A stretch of 64,000 nucleotides of DNA from Anaerolineaceae bacterium (GCA_002699585.1 PABP01000036.1:188333-252332), one strand, 5' to 3'; counted from the stretch's first letter, positions 1 to 8,634 are shown. Notes: generated from the letters alone by a model not told the origin. Program-made: numbers and translations.

Positions 1-58
1 TCAAAATAAACTTTGCTATGTTTGTATGTCATCTCAACTTCCGGTTACAAGGTAGGCA

Positions 59-631
59 ATGGGTCAACTGAACGATCTCTGGCTGTTTGTCCTTCTTGAT
101 TTATCTGTTTTGTTCCTATGTATTATGATGTTGGCCCGCACCAAGGAACTGACATTCTTTCATTCTGCCGTGTTGTTTTTGTCCTTACACGTTCTGGTTT
201 TTACCCTGCGCATGATCTCTATCAGTCTGGGAGCGCCTACACTATTTAATGAGAACTATTTGATACGACTGGGTTTTGAACCTGTTCGATACGATGAGAT
301 TATCAGAGCGATTGTTTATGCCGATATCGGGCTGTTTGTCTCCACTATTGGATTTATCGTAGCGGGAATAGTGCATAAACGACGTGTGGTAGAGTCAATC
401 GCGGAATGGATTAAAGATGGTGAAAATAGGTTGCTATGCGATGCCAGTGACGAGTCATCGCTGGCCAACGCGATCATTGCCGGGATTCAACATCCAGAAA
501 TGTGGGAGCACGGCGCGAATCTCAATCGCCAGCTTGCCGCAGAACGTGCGGACATCCGGGTGACGATTCCCCAGGCTGAGACCTTCTACGAGACGATCCT
601 GGCACAGCACCGTGACCGTGTTGTCCGCTAG
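59..631 (+). CDS. Chimeric membrane protein: polymerase-like N-terminus joined to a glycosyltransferase C-terminal tail
   Basis: This 190-residue protein begins at an ATG preceded by AAGGTAGG. Residues 1-110 hold about three hydrophobic segments, with a first segment resembling the start of O-antigen/polysaccharide polymerases. From about residue 116 the sequence changes to EWIKDGENRLL, then an aspartate/alanine stretch and a helix ending in ETIL. That is the usual C-terminal tail of GT4 glycosyltransferases (EWI.dGeNGll, then AeAi, dpe, and a final Y or F.e.L). Neither half is complete: the polymerase lacks its later membrane helices and the transferase lacks both Rossmann cores. I infer a fusion left by a deletion, so function is doubtful. 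An ordinary small membrane protein cannot be excluded. Confidence 0.55.
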   Translation: MGQLNDLWLFVLLDLSVLFLCIMMLARTKELTFFHSAVLFLSLHVLVFTLRMISISLGAPTLFNENYLIRLGFEPVRYDEIIRAIVYADIGLFVSTIGFIVAGIVHKRRVVESIAEWIKDGENRLLCDASDESSLANAIIAGIQHPEMWEHGANLNRQLAAERADIRVTIPQAETFYETILAQHRDRVVR

Positions 632-663
632 ACACCAATGCTTGATATTCACTCAAATGCCTT

Positions 664-1533
664 ATGATGATGCACAGTGATTGGCGAATCCATCTTGCGA
701 GCCAGGTAGCAGGCACCTACCCAGCCGATGCAGTGCTGCTAGTCGGGAGTGCGGCCAATGGCCTAGCCGATGCCTGGTCCGATCTGGATTTGTTGATGTA
801 CTGGCCGACCGTTCCTGATGTGGCAATACGGCATCAGATTGCTGAGCGCCTTGGTGGTTTAGATATCACTCTGGAAGATACAACGGATGGTGACTTCGCG
901 TTGCAATCGCTGGGAGATACCTACCGACTGGGAGACAATGCGCTCAAAGTCGACATCACCCACAAGACACAGGCGTCATTCGAAGCGCTGATTGCGGACG
1001 TCACCCAGAAATACGACCTCAATGAAATCAAACTGGGCGTGCTCAATGGCTATATGGGTGGCATAGCCATCACCGGACATGACCTCATCGCCCAGTGGCG
1101 CAGCCAAATTGGTGACCTACCGATGGGGATGGTTCAGCCGCTATTGGACCACTATCTGAAATTAACTGCGTACGATCTGGTGTTGATGATCGTGCGCCGG
1201 GAAGATACGCTTTTCGCACGGGATTTGATAACCGGGTGGTGTACAGCGATCATCATGGCGCTGCACGTCCTCAATCGCCAATATCCACCGCTGCGCCCCA
1301 AGCATTTAGCAACCCTGTGTGAAATGATGACGTATCAGCCAGCCAACCTGGCAGCCCGCATACAGAAGATCTGTGATGCCCCCATTAACGAAGCCCTCAA
1401 TATGGCCAAGCCTTTAATTGAAGAAACGCTGAATTTGATTGCAAGACACGGATATGATGTATCATCTGCCCGTGAACGATTCCAGCAAGTGCGACTGCCC
1501 AACCATAGGCCAATTGACCTCGATCAGGCATAA
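664..1533 (+). CDS. Nucleotidyltransferase-fold protein
   Basis: The 289-residue protein has a DNA polymerase beta-like nucleotidyltransferase signature near residues 27-43: GSAANGLADAWSDLDL, the classical GS followed by D-x-D that binds metal and nucleotide. The rest is mostly helical, with a leucine-rich region around 160-220, as in stand-alone transferases related to kanamycin nucleotidyltransferase and DUF4037 proteins. The substrate cannot be read from sequence. Three ATG codons stand in tandem at the start (664, 667, and 670 out of frame) with no clear Shine-Dalgarno. It follows the chimeric ORF by about 30 bases on the same strand and may share its transcript. Family call is good, biological role unknown. 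Confidence 0.75.
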   Translation: MMMHSDWRIHLASQVAGTYPADAVLLVGSAANGLADAWSDLDLLMYWPTVPDVAIRHQIAERLGGLDITLEDTTDGDFALQSLGDTYRLGDNALKVDITHKTQASFEALIADVTQKYDLNEIKLGVLNGYMGGIAITGHDLIAQWRSQIGDLPMGMVQPLLDHYLKLTAYDLVLMIVRREDTLFARDLITGWCTAIIMALHVLNRQYPPLRPKHLATLCEMMTYQPANLAARIQKICDAPINEALNMAKPLIEETLNLIARHGYDVSSARERFQQVRLPNHRPIDLDQA

Positions 1534-1572
1534 TAAGCCAAGTATTTGTTTTAGATAAAAACTTGCTGAATA

Positions 1573-1595
1573 ATTAAGGAAATACGATCCTTAAT
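1573..1595. repeat. Inverted repeat between nucleotidyltransferase and WD40 genes
   Basis: ATTAAGGA and TCCTTAAT form an 8-bp stem with a 7-base loop in an AT-rich spacer. No T-run follows directly, so it may be a weak terminator of the upstream gene or an operator of the downstream one. Confidence 0.3.
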
Positions 1596-1716
1596 CCATA
1601 ATCTTTATTCTTTATGCATATATTTAGCCTTATCATATTGTTACAAGTCTGAAATGCCAGAAACGACCTTCAGACGCACATATGCGATAGAAGAGACACA
1701 GCACGGAGCTACACTC

Positions 1717-2655
1717 ATGACCCAATTTACGCCCATCGGCAGCGAAAATGCCCAGAACCTGAGTCGTCTTGGTAGTGTAAAACGTGGTTGGATCAGCGGG
1801 ATTTGCTGGTCCCCCAACGGGGATACGCTAGCCATTTCCAGCGCTGCCGGCCTCGCACTGTATATCGACGGATTTGGTGGCACACCGGACCAACTTATTG
1901 AAAATGCCCATGATGGCCCAGTCAAGAGCATGGCCTTCAGTCGGGATGGTACGCTGCTGGCAACAGGCGGCGCCGATACGGTCGTCAAGCTATGGCAGGT
2001 AGACCCGGAAACACGGCACATTAGTCTGCGCACCACACTCAAGAGCCATATTGATTCGGTCGAATCGGTAGCGTTTAGCCCGCTCGGCACGATGCTGGCG
2101 ACAGCCAGCACGGACCACACCGTACGCTTATGGAACACCGAAATCGGCATTCAGCAGGAAGTTTACTACGGTCATGATGCCGAAGTGAGCTGCGTCACCT
2201 TCGGTTTGGGTGGTGAAGTCCTGCTCAGCGCAGGATGGGACACGACCATCCGCATGTGGGATTTGAAAGGCGAAACCAACGGTACCGTGCTCGGTCGCCA
2301 TGATGACTGGGTGCGCAGCATGCGCGTTTCCCCCGGTGGTACCATGCTGGCTACGGCCAGCAAGGACATGACCGTGCGCATCTGGGATCTATACGAAGCA
2401 CGCCAACTGTCCATCTATCAGGCCCATAACGGCGGCGCCGATGCCGTCAGCTTCTCCCCAACGGGTAGTGTACTGGCCAGCAGTGGCCGCGATAACACCA
2501 TCCGGCTGTGGGATACCAGCACAGGGGAACTTGTCAACTCGATTGATGCCCATCGTAAGCCCGTGATGGCGCTCGACTTCAACCCAGTTGGCACGATGTT
2601 GGCCTCGGCCAGCGGTGACAACACAGTCAGCCTATGGGTGGTGGATGCCTCCTAA
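1717..2655 (+). CDS. WD40 repeat protein, single seven-bladed propeller
   Basis: The 312-residue protein is almost entirely WD40 repeats. Seven units can be counted, each with the pattern h..V.s..FSP.G..LAT.s.D.tvrlWd; endings such as VKLW, VRLW, IRMW, VRIW, IRLW and VSLW are clear. Seven blades would close one beta-propeller, a protein-interaction platform. There is no signal peptide and no enzymatic domain, so a cytoplasmic scaffold is likely. I start it at ATG 1717, which has GGAG eight bases upstream. The frame is open upstream to an ATG at 1654, but that extra 21-residue stretch does not look like a WD40 blade and has no ribosome site. Confidence 0.85.
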   Translation: MTQFTPIGSENAQNLSRLGSVKRGWISGICWSPNGDTLAISSAAGLALYIDGFGGTPDQLIENAHDGPVKSMAFSRDGTLLATGGADTVVKLWQVDPETRHISLRTTLKSHIDSVESVAFSPLGTMLATASTDHTVRLWNTEIGIQQEVYYGHDAEVSCVTFGLGGEVLLSAGWDTTIRMWDLKGETNGTVLGRHDDWVRSMRVSPGGTMLATASKDMTVRIWDLYEARQLSIYQAHNGGADAVSFSPTGSVLASSGRDNTIRLWDTSTGELVNSIDAHRKPVMALDFNPVGTMLASASGDNTVSLWVVDAS

Positions 2656-2746
2656 ACGGGCGCTTTACCACCGATAAGGGGGTTCCGACCTTACAATATG
2701 GCTTAAGTTCGGAAACCCTTACAAAAAAGTTGTAAATTTTATGTCT

Positions 2747-2775
2747 AAGGGCACAGTGCACTGTGCCCTTTATTG
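2747..2775 (+). terminator. Perfect 24-bp palindrome and T-rich tail after the WD40 gene
   Basis: Bases 2747-2770 are a perfect palindrome (AAGGGCACAGTG and its reverse complement), able to form a 10-bp stem with a 4-base loop, followed by TTATTGTT. It lies 90 bases after the WD40 stop and before the next ribosome site, fitting a rho-independent terminator. Confidence 0.55.
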
Positions 2776-2804
2776 TTACAATGCTGTCATATGGGGAACG
2801 CATA

Positions 2805-3254
2805 ATGGCTGATACGAAACCAAAGCAAACCGCAATCATGACACCGGATATTACACTGCGACGTCTGCCGGATCGGTGGAGTTTGCCGATTGAGAGCGCC
2901 CGCATCACGCAGTTTTTGATTGACCACGCGCTGGCAATTCGCTTCCAGATTGATGTACAACGCACCATCCTAAGGATCGAAAACGCCTTCTATCTCTATA
3001 CGGGGGATGTGCCGCAGCCAGTCGACTTGAGCAAGAAAACAGAAGTCAGTAGTGTATTGATGTTATATAACCTGGCTGTGACTGACTTCAGTATCCGCGA
3101 TAATGGCCGCCTGGAAGTGGCGATTGGTGAGGAATACCGCCTGCTGGTCGATCCACATCCAGAGCAAACCGCATGGCAGATTCTTGCGGATAACGGGCTG
3201 CGTGTGGCCTGTATGCCGCATGGTCAACTTTCTATTACGCGCGCCCAATCCTAG
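2805..3254 (+). CDS. Small DUF6188-like hypothetical protein
   Basis: This encodes 149 residues starting at ATG 2805, which has GGGGAA about eight bases upstream; an in-frame ATG at 2763 sits inside the preceding palindrome region and is less likely. The order of motifs is a short hydrophobic start, a segment on reading or fitting a ligand (LTI-like FQIDVQRTILRIE), and a C-terminal strand pair reading RLEVAIGEEYRLLVDPHPEQTAW. This resembles the DUF6188 family, where a final DG..l.vppd..yeaW motif is typical. Members are small cytoplasmic proteins of unknown role. I cannot offer a reaction. It stands alone between two terminators. Confidence 0.55.
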   Translation: MADTKPKQTAIMTPDITLRRLPDRWSLPIESARITQFLIDHALAIRFQIDVQRTILRIENAFYLYTGDVPQPVDLSKKTEVSSVLMLYNLAVTDFSIRDNGRLEVAIGEEYRLLVDPHPEQTAWQILADNGLRVACMPHGQLSITRAQS

Positions 3255-3256
3255 AT

Positions 3257-3281
3257 AAAAAAGACGGGCATTAGGCCCGTC
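3257..3281 (-). terminator. Rho-independent terminator of the first KDG kinase gene
   Basis: GACGGGC (3263-3269) pairs with GCCCGTC (3275-3281). On the minus strand the stem is followed by six T residues (3257-3262), directly downstream of the kinase stop. On the plus strand it also lies just after the DUF6188-like gene, so it may act both ways. Confidence 0.8.
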
Positions 3282-3324
3282 TCCATGATTGTATTTAGCG
3301 TATATCAACTTCTATCTAGAGCGA

Positions 3325-4362
3325 TTATCTTGAAACCCTGCCGGATGCATCGCCACTCATCAATTTTTGAACTTCATCAACTGTGACGAGATTGAAGTCA
3401 CCAAACACAGAATGTTTGAGGCACGATGCAGCAATAGCGAAATTCAGTGCCTTTTGCTTATCGTCACCGTAGGTCTTCAACCCATAGATCAAGCCGCCCA
3501 TGAAGCTATCGCCACCGCCGACACGGTCAACGATATGGGTGATGTCAAAGTCGATCCCCTCATAGAAAGTACCTTCATCCCACAATACAGCTGACCATTC
3601 GTTATGGCTGGCAGAAATCGACCCACGCAATGTGATGGCAATGGTCTTGAGGTTGGGGAAGCGCTCGTTTAGTTTCTCGCAGACGTATAGATAATGCTCA
3701 GCTTCGACCTTACCGGCTGTCACATCGCTTTCCGGTGCGTGAATACCAAAGACCTTTTCAGCGTCTTCCTCATTACCAATAGCGACATCCGTGTAACTGA
3801 CCAACTCCGGCATGACTTCCGCTGGTGTTTTACCCCATTTCCAGAGTTTTTTACGATAGTTCAGATCGCAAGAAACGGTGACGCCCATCTCTTTTGCGGT
3901 TTTGACGGCTTCCAGACATACGGCAGCCGTTCCTTCAGAAATAGCGGGTGTGATGCCCGTCCAGTGGAACCAATCGGCATCAGCAAAGACTTCTTTCCAG
4001 TCAATCATGCCCGGTTCGACAGTAGAAATCGCGGAATGTGCGCGATCATAGACCACCTTGCTGCCGCGCTGCATCGATCCCATTTCCAGGAAGTAGATGC
4101 CTAATCTTTCGCCACCATAGACGATCTTTTCTACGCCGACGTTGTATTGACGCAAATACTGCACACAGGCTGTGCCCAGGTCATTCTCCGGCAACCGCGT
4201 TACAAAATCGACGGGCAGGCCATAATTGGCAAGTGAAACAGCGACGTTCGATTCGCCACCGCCATAGATCACATCAAATGAACGCGCTTGTCCAAAACGC
4301 AGGTATCCAGGCGGGGAAAGCCGCATCATGATTTCCCCAAATGTAACAATTTTCTTTGTCAT
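3325..4362 (-). CDS. kdgK: PfkB-family sugar kinase, likely 2-dehydro-3-deoxygluconokinase
   Basis: The 345-residue protein starts with GEIMMRLSPPG, the hallmark of KDG kinases, followed by the GGGESNVA sugar-binding motif near residue 35. The C-terminal PfkB signature DRVGGGDSF supplies the catalytic aspartate and the anion hole. KDG kinase phosphorylates 2-keto-3-deoxygluconate with ATP to give KDPG for the Entner-Doudoroff route. GGAG lies ahead of the ATG. It is transcribed on its own, with a clear terminator. A second paralogue (4500-5459) is next door. The two differ in the region that would recognise the sugar, so one may act on another keto sugar acid. Family certain, exact substrate inferred. 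Confidence 0.85.
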   Translation of the reverse strand: MTKKIVTFGEIMMRLSPPGYLRFGQARSFDVIYGGGESNVAVSLANYGLPVDFVTRLPENDLGTACVQYLRQYNVGVEKIVYGGERLGIYFLEMGSMQRGSKVVYDRAHSAISTVEPGMIDWKEVFADADWFHWTGITPAISEGTAAVCLEAVKTAKEMGVTVSCDLNYRKKLWKWGKTPAEVMPELVSYTDVAIGNEEDAEKVFGIHAPESDVTAGKVEAEHYLYVCEKLNERFPNLKTIAITLRGSISASHNEWSAVLWDEGTFYEGIDFDITHIVDRVGGGDSFMGGLIYGLKTYGDDKQKALNFAIAASCLKHSVFGDFNLVTVDEVQKLMSGDASGRVSR

Positions 4363-4499
4363 GCTTGAACTCCAACCTATGTTTTCTACTATGTAATCAA
4401 TAAGCTCGGCTTCAAAATTTCAATAGACTTTTTGGAAGCGATTTATACACCCAATCCATCTTATGATAGCTGAAACCACAGCAATGCAGCAAACGCATG

Positions 4500-5459
4500 T
4501 CACCGCCGCAGCGAACTGCCTCCACCCAGGACCAATTGTTCCAATTCCTCACGGGTCGCATACACCAAATCACCGAGTGTCGTCAGCACCAGCGCCGACA
4601 GGCCCAGTCCGTAGCGCATCGCTTCTTGTAAGGGCATCTCACTCAGCAAGCCGTATAGGGTCCCGGCAGCGAAGGCATCCCCCGCGCCAATCCGATCAAC
4701 AACATCCACCGGGCTGTTTTCGACACTGACTGTTGTATGATCATCAGTGGCAAAAACGTCATCAGAACCGTTCGGAACGATGACACACCCACCCCAACGA
4801 TCATGCGCTACTACGGATGCTTTTTCTATATCATTCGGCATACCCCACAGATTGACCGCATCCCGCAAGGCCACAAAGACCATATCGGCCTGTTTGCATA
4901 ACGGATCGAGTTTGGCGGCGGCGGTGGGGGCATCCCACAACAGCGACCGATAATTGATGTCAAATGAGGTCGTAATGCCGTTTTCCTGGCAGAATGTTAA
5001 GGCAGCTTGGGTGGCAGCATAGCAGCTATCGCTCAATGCTGGGGTGATGCCCGTTACATGGAACCTGCGCGACTGTTTTAAGGCATCCAGTGGCAGCATA
5101 TCGGGCGTCATCTGGCTGGCAGCGCTGTCTTTGCGGTCATACCACACACGGATACCGCGTGGCGGTGCACCATACTCGATGTAGTACGTGCCCATCCGCG
5201 CCTCATCCGACCAATGAATCGCACTGGTATCAACGCCATGCCCCCTGAGTTGGTTGGCACAGGCCCGACCCAGAGGATTATTTGGCAAGCTGCTGAACCA
5301 GGCCGTGCGCAACCCTAAGCGCGCCACGCTGCTGGCAACGTTCGACTCTGCGCCAGCGAAGTTCATATCAAGTTGTTTGGCTTGCTCTAGATACAGGTTG
5401 GGTGCGGGTGACAGGCGCAGCATGGTTTCGCCCATCGTAATGAGGTCATATTGGCTCAA
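4500..5459 (-). CDS. Second PfkB-family KDG kinase-like sugar kinase, TTG start
   Basis: The 319-residue protein carries GETMLRLSP at its start, FAGAESNVASSVARLG as sugar site and DRIGAGDAFAAG as the PfkB catalytic signature. It begins with TTG: AAGGA lies nine bases upstream of TTG 5459, and the first internal ATG falls inside the conserved GETM motif, too late for a functional start. The neighbouring kinase (3325-4362) is a diverged paralogue rather than a recent copy. Both could phosphorylate 2-keto-3-deoxygluconate or a related acid such as a galactonate derivative. Its closeness to an aldo/keto reductase on the same strand suggests a sugar-acid gene group. Confidence 0.8.
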   Translation of the reverse strand: MSQYDLITMGETMLRLSPAPNLYLEQAKQLDMNFAGAESNVASSVARLGLRTAWFSSLPNNPLGRACANQLRGHGVDTSAIHWSDEARMGTYYIEYGAPPRGIRVWYDRKDSAASQMTPDMLPLDALKQSRRFHVTGITPALSDSCYAATQAALTFCQENGITTSFDINYRSLLWDAPTAAAKLDPLCKQADMVFVALRDAVNLWGMPNDIEKASVVAHDRWGGCVIVPNGSDDVFATDDHTTVSVENSPVDVVDRIGAGDAFAAGTLYGLLSEMPLQEAMRYGLGLSALVLTTLGDLVYATREELEQLVLGGGSSLRR

Positions 5460-5526
5460 AGAAAGAATCCTTATAGATAGCTAAAGGGTCTGGCAAGCCA
5501 GACCCGATACATTGCAGTCTTTTGGT

Positions 5527-6435
5527 TTATTCCGGGCTTTGGCCAGCGGCATCCAGGCGTTTTTTAGCTTCTGCATAGACATCAGCAGGCAGTGGGCCTT
5601 TTTCCGCCATGGCGATATTTTCCGCCAGATGGGCCGGGTTAACCGTACCGACAATGGTCGTATGGCAGTAAGGATGGCTGAGCGTGAAGCGCAGCAGGAA
5701 AGCTGTACGGCTCTCACCCTCTTCCAGCAGTTCATCCAGGTTGGCTTTCTCGAAAGTCGCCCAGCGATCTTCATTACCCAGGCCAGCACCCGGTTCCCCA
5801 CGGGCGACACCACCACGAATGATGATACCGGCTCCGGCTTCGCCAGCTTTGGTGATGAGGTTCTCGTGCTGGCGCTCCAAAGCGGAATAGGGAATCTGGA
5901 AGACATCGAACACGCCCCAGTCAATGTAGGTCGACAGGTGCGGCGACGTCGAGGAGCAGCCGATATGCTTGACGACGCCCTCTTCGCGCAGTTCATTGAG
6001 CACATCAACGACACCATTGGCCTCGGTTGTGGCCACATCCGGGTTGTGCAATTGCAGGATGTCGACGTAATCGGTGCGCATCTTCATCAAGGAATCGGCG
6101 ATATTGCGGCGAATATTATCGCGGGTGAAGATATGTGGTGTTTCGTCGTGGTCACCCGCGAAGATCATCTGGCAACCGCATTTGGTCGCCACATAGTATT
6201 CATCGCGCCGACTGGACAAATACTGGCCGATGTACATCTCGCTTTTGCCGTAGTCATTGGCGGTGTCGATGAAGTTGATGCCGGAATCAAGCACAGCATT
6301 CAGAATGGTCTCGGCCTGCTCATCCGTACAGGGGCGGCCTCCCCAGATGCGCCGACCGCGCACTTCCATTGCACCGTAGCCCAACTGCGTCACTTCCAGG
6401 CCTGTGCGCCCTAAAGTTTTCTTTGCTAAGGTCAT
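5527..6435 (-). CDS. Aldo/keto reductase
   Basis: This 302-residue NADPH-dependent oxidoreductase has the AKR pattern: LGRTGLEVTQLGYG at the start, then DTANDYGKSE (catalytic Asp and Tyr), VATKCG (Lys) and LQLHNPD (His). It should reduce an aldehyde or ketone, possibly a sugar, in the cytoplasm. AGGAG precedes the ATG. The family is certain; the substrate is unknown. Position directly upstream of two KDG kinases on the same strand makes a role in sugar-acid or uncommon sugar metabolism reasonable, but the 68-base gap to the TTG-started kinase leaves co-transcription open. Confidence 0.88.
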   Translation of the reverse strand: MTLAKKTLGRTGLEVTQLGYGAMEVRGRRIWGGRPCTDEQAETILNAVLDSGINFIDTANDYGKSEMYIGQYLSSRRDEYYVATKCGCQMIFAGDHDETPHIFTRDNIRRNIADSLMKMRTDYVDILQLHNPDVATTEANGVVDVLNELREEGVVKHIGCSSTSPHLSTYIDWGVFDVFQIPYSALERQHENLITKAGEAGAGIIIRGGVARGEPGAGLGNEDRWATFEKANLDELLEEGESRTAFLLRFTLSHPYCHTTIVGTVNPAHLAENIAMAEKGPLPADVYAEAKKRLDAAGQSPE

Positions 6436-6540
6436 TTTTTGCTCCTATAAAACTTTAATAAGTAGAGTGAATTCTACTTGCCCTGAGTTTAACATGGCGA
6501 TGTCAGCGCGGCCAAAGGGTGGTCCTAAAACGTGTGGTGC

Positions 6541-6942
6541 TCACCTGAGAACAATCAGCCAGATGCAAAGCCCCGCCAGCACCAACCAGATGAGCGCGAC
6601 CATCCCGATACCGAGCCAACCCATCGGCTTTTCCGTTCGCGCAGATTCTTCAGCCTTCAGACGCGCATCGGCCATAACCTCGGCTGGGATTAGCTTGATG
6701 GCAAGGACAATGCCAAGAGGAAGCAGCAACAGGTCATCCAGATAGCCCAGGACCGGGATGAAATCGGGTATCAGATCAATGGGGCTAAAGGCATACGCGA
6801 CGACAAGCGCGGCAAAGACTTTGGCATACCAGGGCGTCCGCGCATCCCGATAGGCTAAGTAAAGGCTGTAGACATCGCGTTTGATGCCTTTGGCACGTTG
6901 TTTCCATTTCTGGAGCCGTGTCATGTCGTCTTGATCCTGCAC
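6541..6942 (-). CDS. DUF1232 (YkvA-like) membrane protein
   Basis: The 133-residue protein contains the DUF1232 signature: WYAKVFAALVVAYAFSPIDLIPDFIP followed by LGYLDDLLLLPLGI. The SPIDLIPDFIP loop is diagnostic. A second hydrophobic segment near the C-terminus gives at least two to three membrane spans. Function of the family is not established. The ATG at 6942 has another in-frame ATG six codons inside. The upstream spacer (6945-7215) contains a cluster of TCCCAA motifs and a palindrome that may control it. Confidence 0.8.
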   Translation of the reverse strand: MQDQDDMTRLQKWKQRAKGIKRDVYSLYLAYRDARTPWYAKVFAALVVAYAFSPIDLIPDFIPVLGYLDDLLLLPLGIVLAIKLIPAEVMADARLKAEESARTEKPMGWLGIGMVALIWLVLAGLCIWLIVLR

Positions 6943-7069
6943 ATGGATGCCCTTTCACGGTGAAATGTTTTACTCATGATACGCCATACTACCCAACGAC
7001 AGCGAATGGCTCATCGACACAGTCATTTTCCTATAGTAGACAAAACAGGCGCGAAAATATTTCCCAGAA

Positions 7070-7165
7070 TTTCCCAAGTTATCCCAAAGAAAAGGGCCTT
7101 ATCGGGGCTTAACTCCGCGATATATCCCAATAAAACCCAATATATCCCAATAAACTTGGGATATT
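7070..7165. promoter_or_regulatory. Cluster of TCCCAA motifs with direct and inverted repeats
   Basis: TATATCCCAATAAA occurs twice, 20 bases apart (7121-7134 and 7141-7154). The second copy plus TTGGGATAT (7156-7164) makes a 9-bp inverted repeat with a five-base spacer. Further TCCCAA copies lie at about 7073 and 7082. The block is upstream of the DUF1232 gene on its coding strand. It may be an operator array, or just a structured AT-rich repeat. Confidence 0.4.
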
Positions 7166-7215
7166 TGGGTAATAAGCAATAAAAACGACCGGGATAGACA
7201 ACTGAGGGGAAGCGA

Positions 7216-7812
7216 TCAGTCCTCAGTGGGCTGAGCGGCGGCTGATGCCAGTACAGGCTGCTCCGAGTACCAGAACGCGCCGGGGAAATCGGCGGCGACT
7301 TCTTTTTTCTTGCCACTCCAGGAGGTGATGTCCAGACGAAAAACAGAGGTGCGCACCAGTTCTTGCGGTACAGGTGGGCGATAGTCATCGCCGGGGTGCA
7401 GATGCGGCGCGTATTTGTCCAGCAGGCGTTGCAAGGCGTCGGTCGCGGCCTGCCCATCTTCAACGATGCTGACCTCACCGAAGCAGGTCACACCCGCGTA
7501 CTCCACACTGAATTCGAGTGCTTCCGGCGCAGGGAGCATACGCCCCATTTCCATGACACTGAAGCAAGCCTTGGGGTTGGCCTCGACCACAGAGCGGGTC
7601 CGTCCGACGCGGGCGGTATGGGTATAAATGCAATGGGCATCGGCATCATAGACGAACAGGTTGGTATTCACAAAAGGCTGGCCATCGTGCGACAGGGCCA
7701 ACGTGCCGACAGCGGCGTTCTGTAAAAAGTTCACCATCCAGGCTTCATCTTCGACGCCCCGGTCATCGCGGCGCAACGCATTCGGGGGCTGATTGAGATA
7801 ATCACGGGCCAT
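7216..7812 (-). CDS. Pyridoxamine 5'-phosphate oxidase-family flavin-binding protein
   Basis: The 198-residue protein resembles the PPOX/FMN split-barrel proteins of the NimA or flavin-nucleotide-binding type. It has FLQNAAVGTLALSHDGQPFVNTNLFVYD near the start and the THTARVGRTRSVVEANPKACFSV segment that binds FMN phosphate. It probably binds FMN or F420 and reduces or senses a small ligand; the substrate is unknown. I start it at ATG 7812, one base after the upstream methyltransferase stop, with AGGAG inside that gene. The tight spacing indicates an operon with the methyltransferase. A nitroimidazole-resistance role cannot be claimed from family membership. Confidence 0.8.
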   Translation of the reverse strand: MARDYLNQPPNALRRDDRGVEDEAWMVNFLQNAAVGTLALSHDGQPFVNTNLFVYDADAHCIYTHTARVGRTRSVVEANPKACFSVMEMGRMLPAPEALEFSVEYAGVTCFGEVSIVEDGQAATDALQRLLDKYAPHLHPGDDYRPPVPQELVRTSVFRLDITSWSGKKKEVAADFPGAFWYSEQPVLASAAAQPTED

Positions 7813-7813
7813 G

Positions 7814-8467
7814 CTAATCGTTCTCCTGTTGTTCGGTAGCAATGAGGTCGGCACAGAAAGCCCAGTGATAGGGTCCGGTCTGCATCCAGGTTGTAGGCCG
7901 GAAATCCGCCTCAAACAGCATGGCATCCAGATCAGCGACATGGGCGTAAACTTCGGTGTCATCCCAGGTGCGGCCCAGTTCGGCCTTGGCGCGTTGATTG
8001 GCCGTTTCGCTGGCGAAGATGATGTCCAGCATGGCAAAGGTTCCGCCCGGTTTCAGCACACGGGCGACTTCTTGCAGGGCTTGTTGGCGCAGGCGCGGCG
8101 GCACTTCATGGTAAGTAAAGCTAGAGATAACCACATCGAATTGGCCATCTTCAAAGGGCAGCGGCAAAAAGCGCGACTGGTGCAGTTCAAAAGTTGGGTG
8201 CAGCTCGGCGCATTTTTCCAGCATCACCGGAGAAAAATCGACGCCTGTGATGTGCGCCCCGCGCTGATGCAGCAGGTCAGCAAAACCGCCTGTGCCAATG
8301 CCGATATCGAGCACACGCGGTTGCTCACCTGCTAATGGAATGAGGGCGGCGGCGGTGTGCAAGCTGCGCGTATAGCCCGTCAATGGCCCGCCGATGCCAT
8401 CGACATCATCGGCATAGGTCTGTGCCCAGGCATCGAATAATTGGCGGCTCTGGTCGTCTGTGCGCAT
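7814..8467 (-). CDS. Class I SAM-dependent methyltransferase
   Basis: The 217-residue protein shows the Rossmann methyltransferase motifs: VLDIGIGTGGFADLL (motif I), ITGVDFSPVMLEKC (post I acidic residue), FDVVISSFTYHEVP (motif II) and ARVLKPGGTFAMLD (motif III). It should transfer a methyl group from S-adenosylmethionine to an unknown small molecule. AAAGGA precedes the ATG. It is the first gene of a tight pair with the PPOX-family gene, whose start lies one base beyond this stop. Confidence 0.85.
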   Translation of the reverse strand: MRTDDQSRQLFDAWAQTYADDVDGIGGPLTGYTRSLHTAAALIPLAGEQPRVLDIGIGTGGFADLLHQRGAHITGVDFSPVMLEKCAELHPTFELHQSRFLPLPFEDGQFDVVISSFTYHEVPPRLRQQALQEVARVLKPGGTFAMLDIIFASETANQRAKAELGRTWDDTEVYAHVADLDAMLFEADFRPTTWMQTGPYHWAFCADLIATEQQEND

Positions 8468-8610
8468 AGGGATCCTTTGTGTAGGCTCGTATGGTCCCTA
8501 TTGAACCTGAGTGACCAGTCCAATCCAAGCCCCAGAGTAGACCAATTGCTAGAAACAAAAACGGACTGTACATAGGTCAGTCCATAGGTTCATACCAAAA
8601 GGATGAGATA

Positions 8611-8634
8611 GGGCTTAATATATTAAGCCCCTAC
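8611..8634. repeat. Palindromic dispersed repeat, copy 1
   Basis: GGGCTTAATATATTAAGCCC (8611-8630) is a perfect 20-bp palindrome followed by CTAC. It belongs to a family with copies at 14083, 36759, 56299 and 58621 that share the palindrome plus CTAC layout but differ in arm sequence. Confidence 0.65.

Noticed and set aside
1654-1716. Earlier ATG for the WD40 gene
   Set aside because: No ribosome site, while ATG 1717 has GGAG at good spacing.
5512-6414. 300-residue plus-strand frame opposite the aldo/keto reductase
   Set aside because: Antisense shadow of a well-supported AKR; composition is not protein-like.
7121-7164. Possible CRISPR-like repeat
   Set aside because: Repeats are only 14 bases, two in number, and spacing is not constant with unique spacers.
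7216-7812. Nitroimidazole reductase (NimA)
   Set aside because: PPOX-like fold supports only flavin binding; specific residues for this role are not visible.
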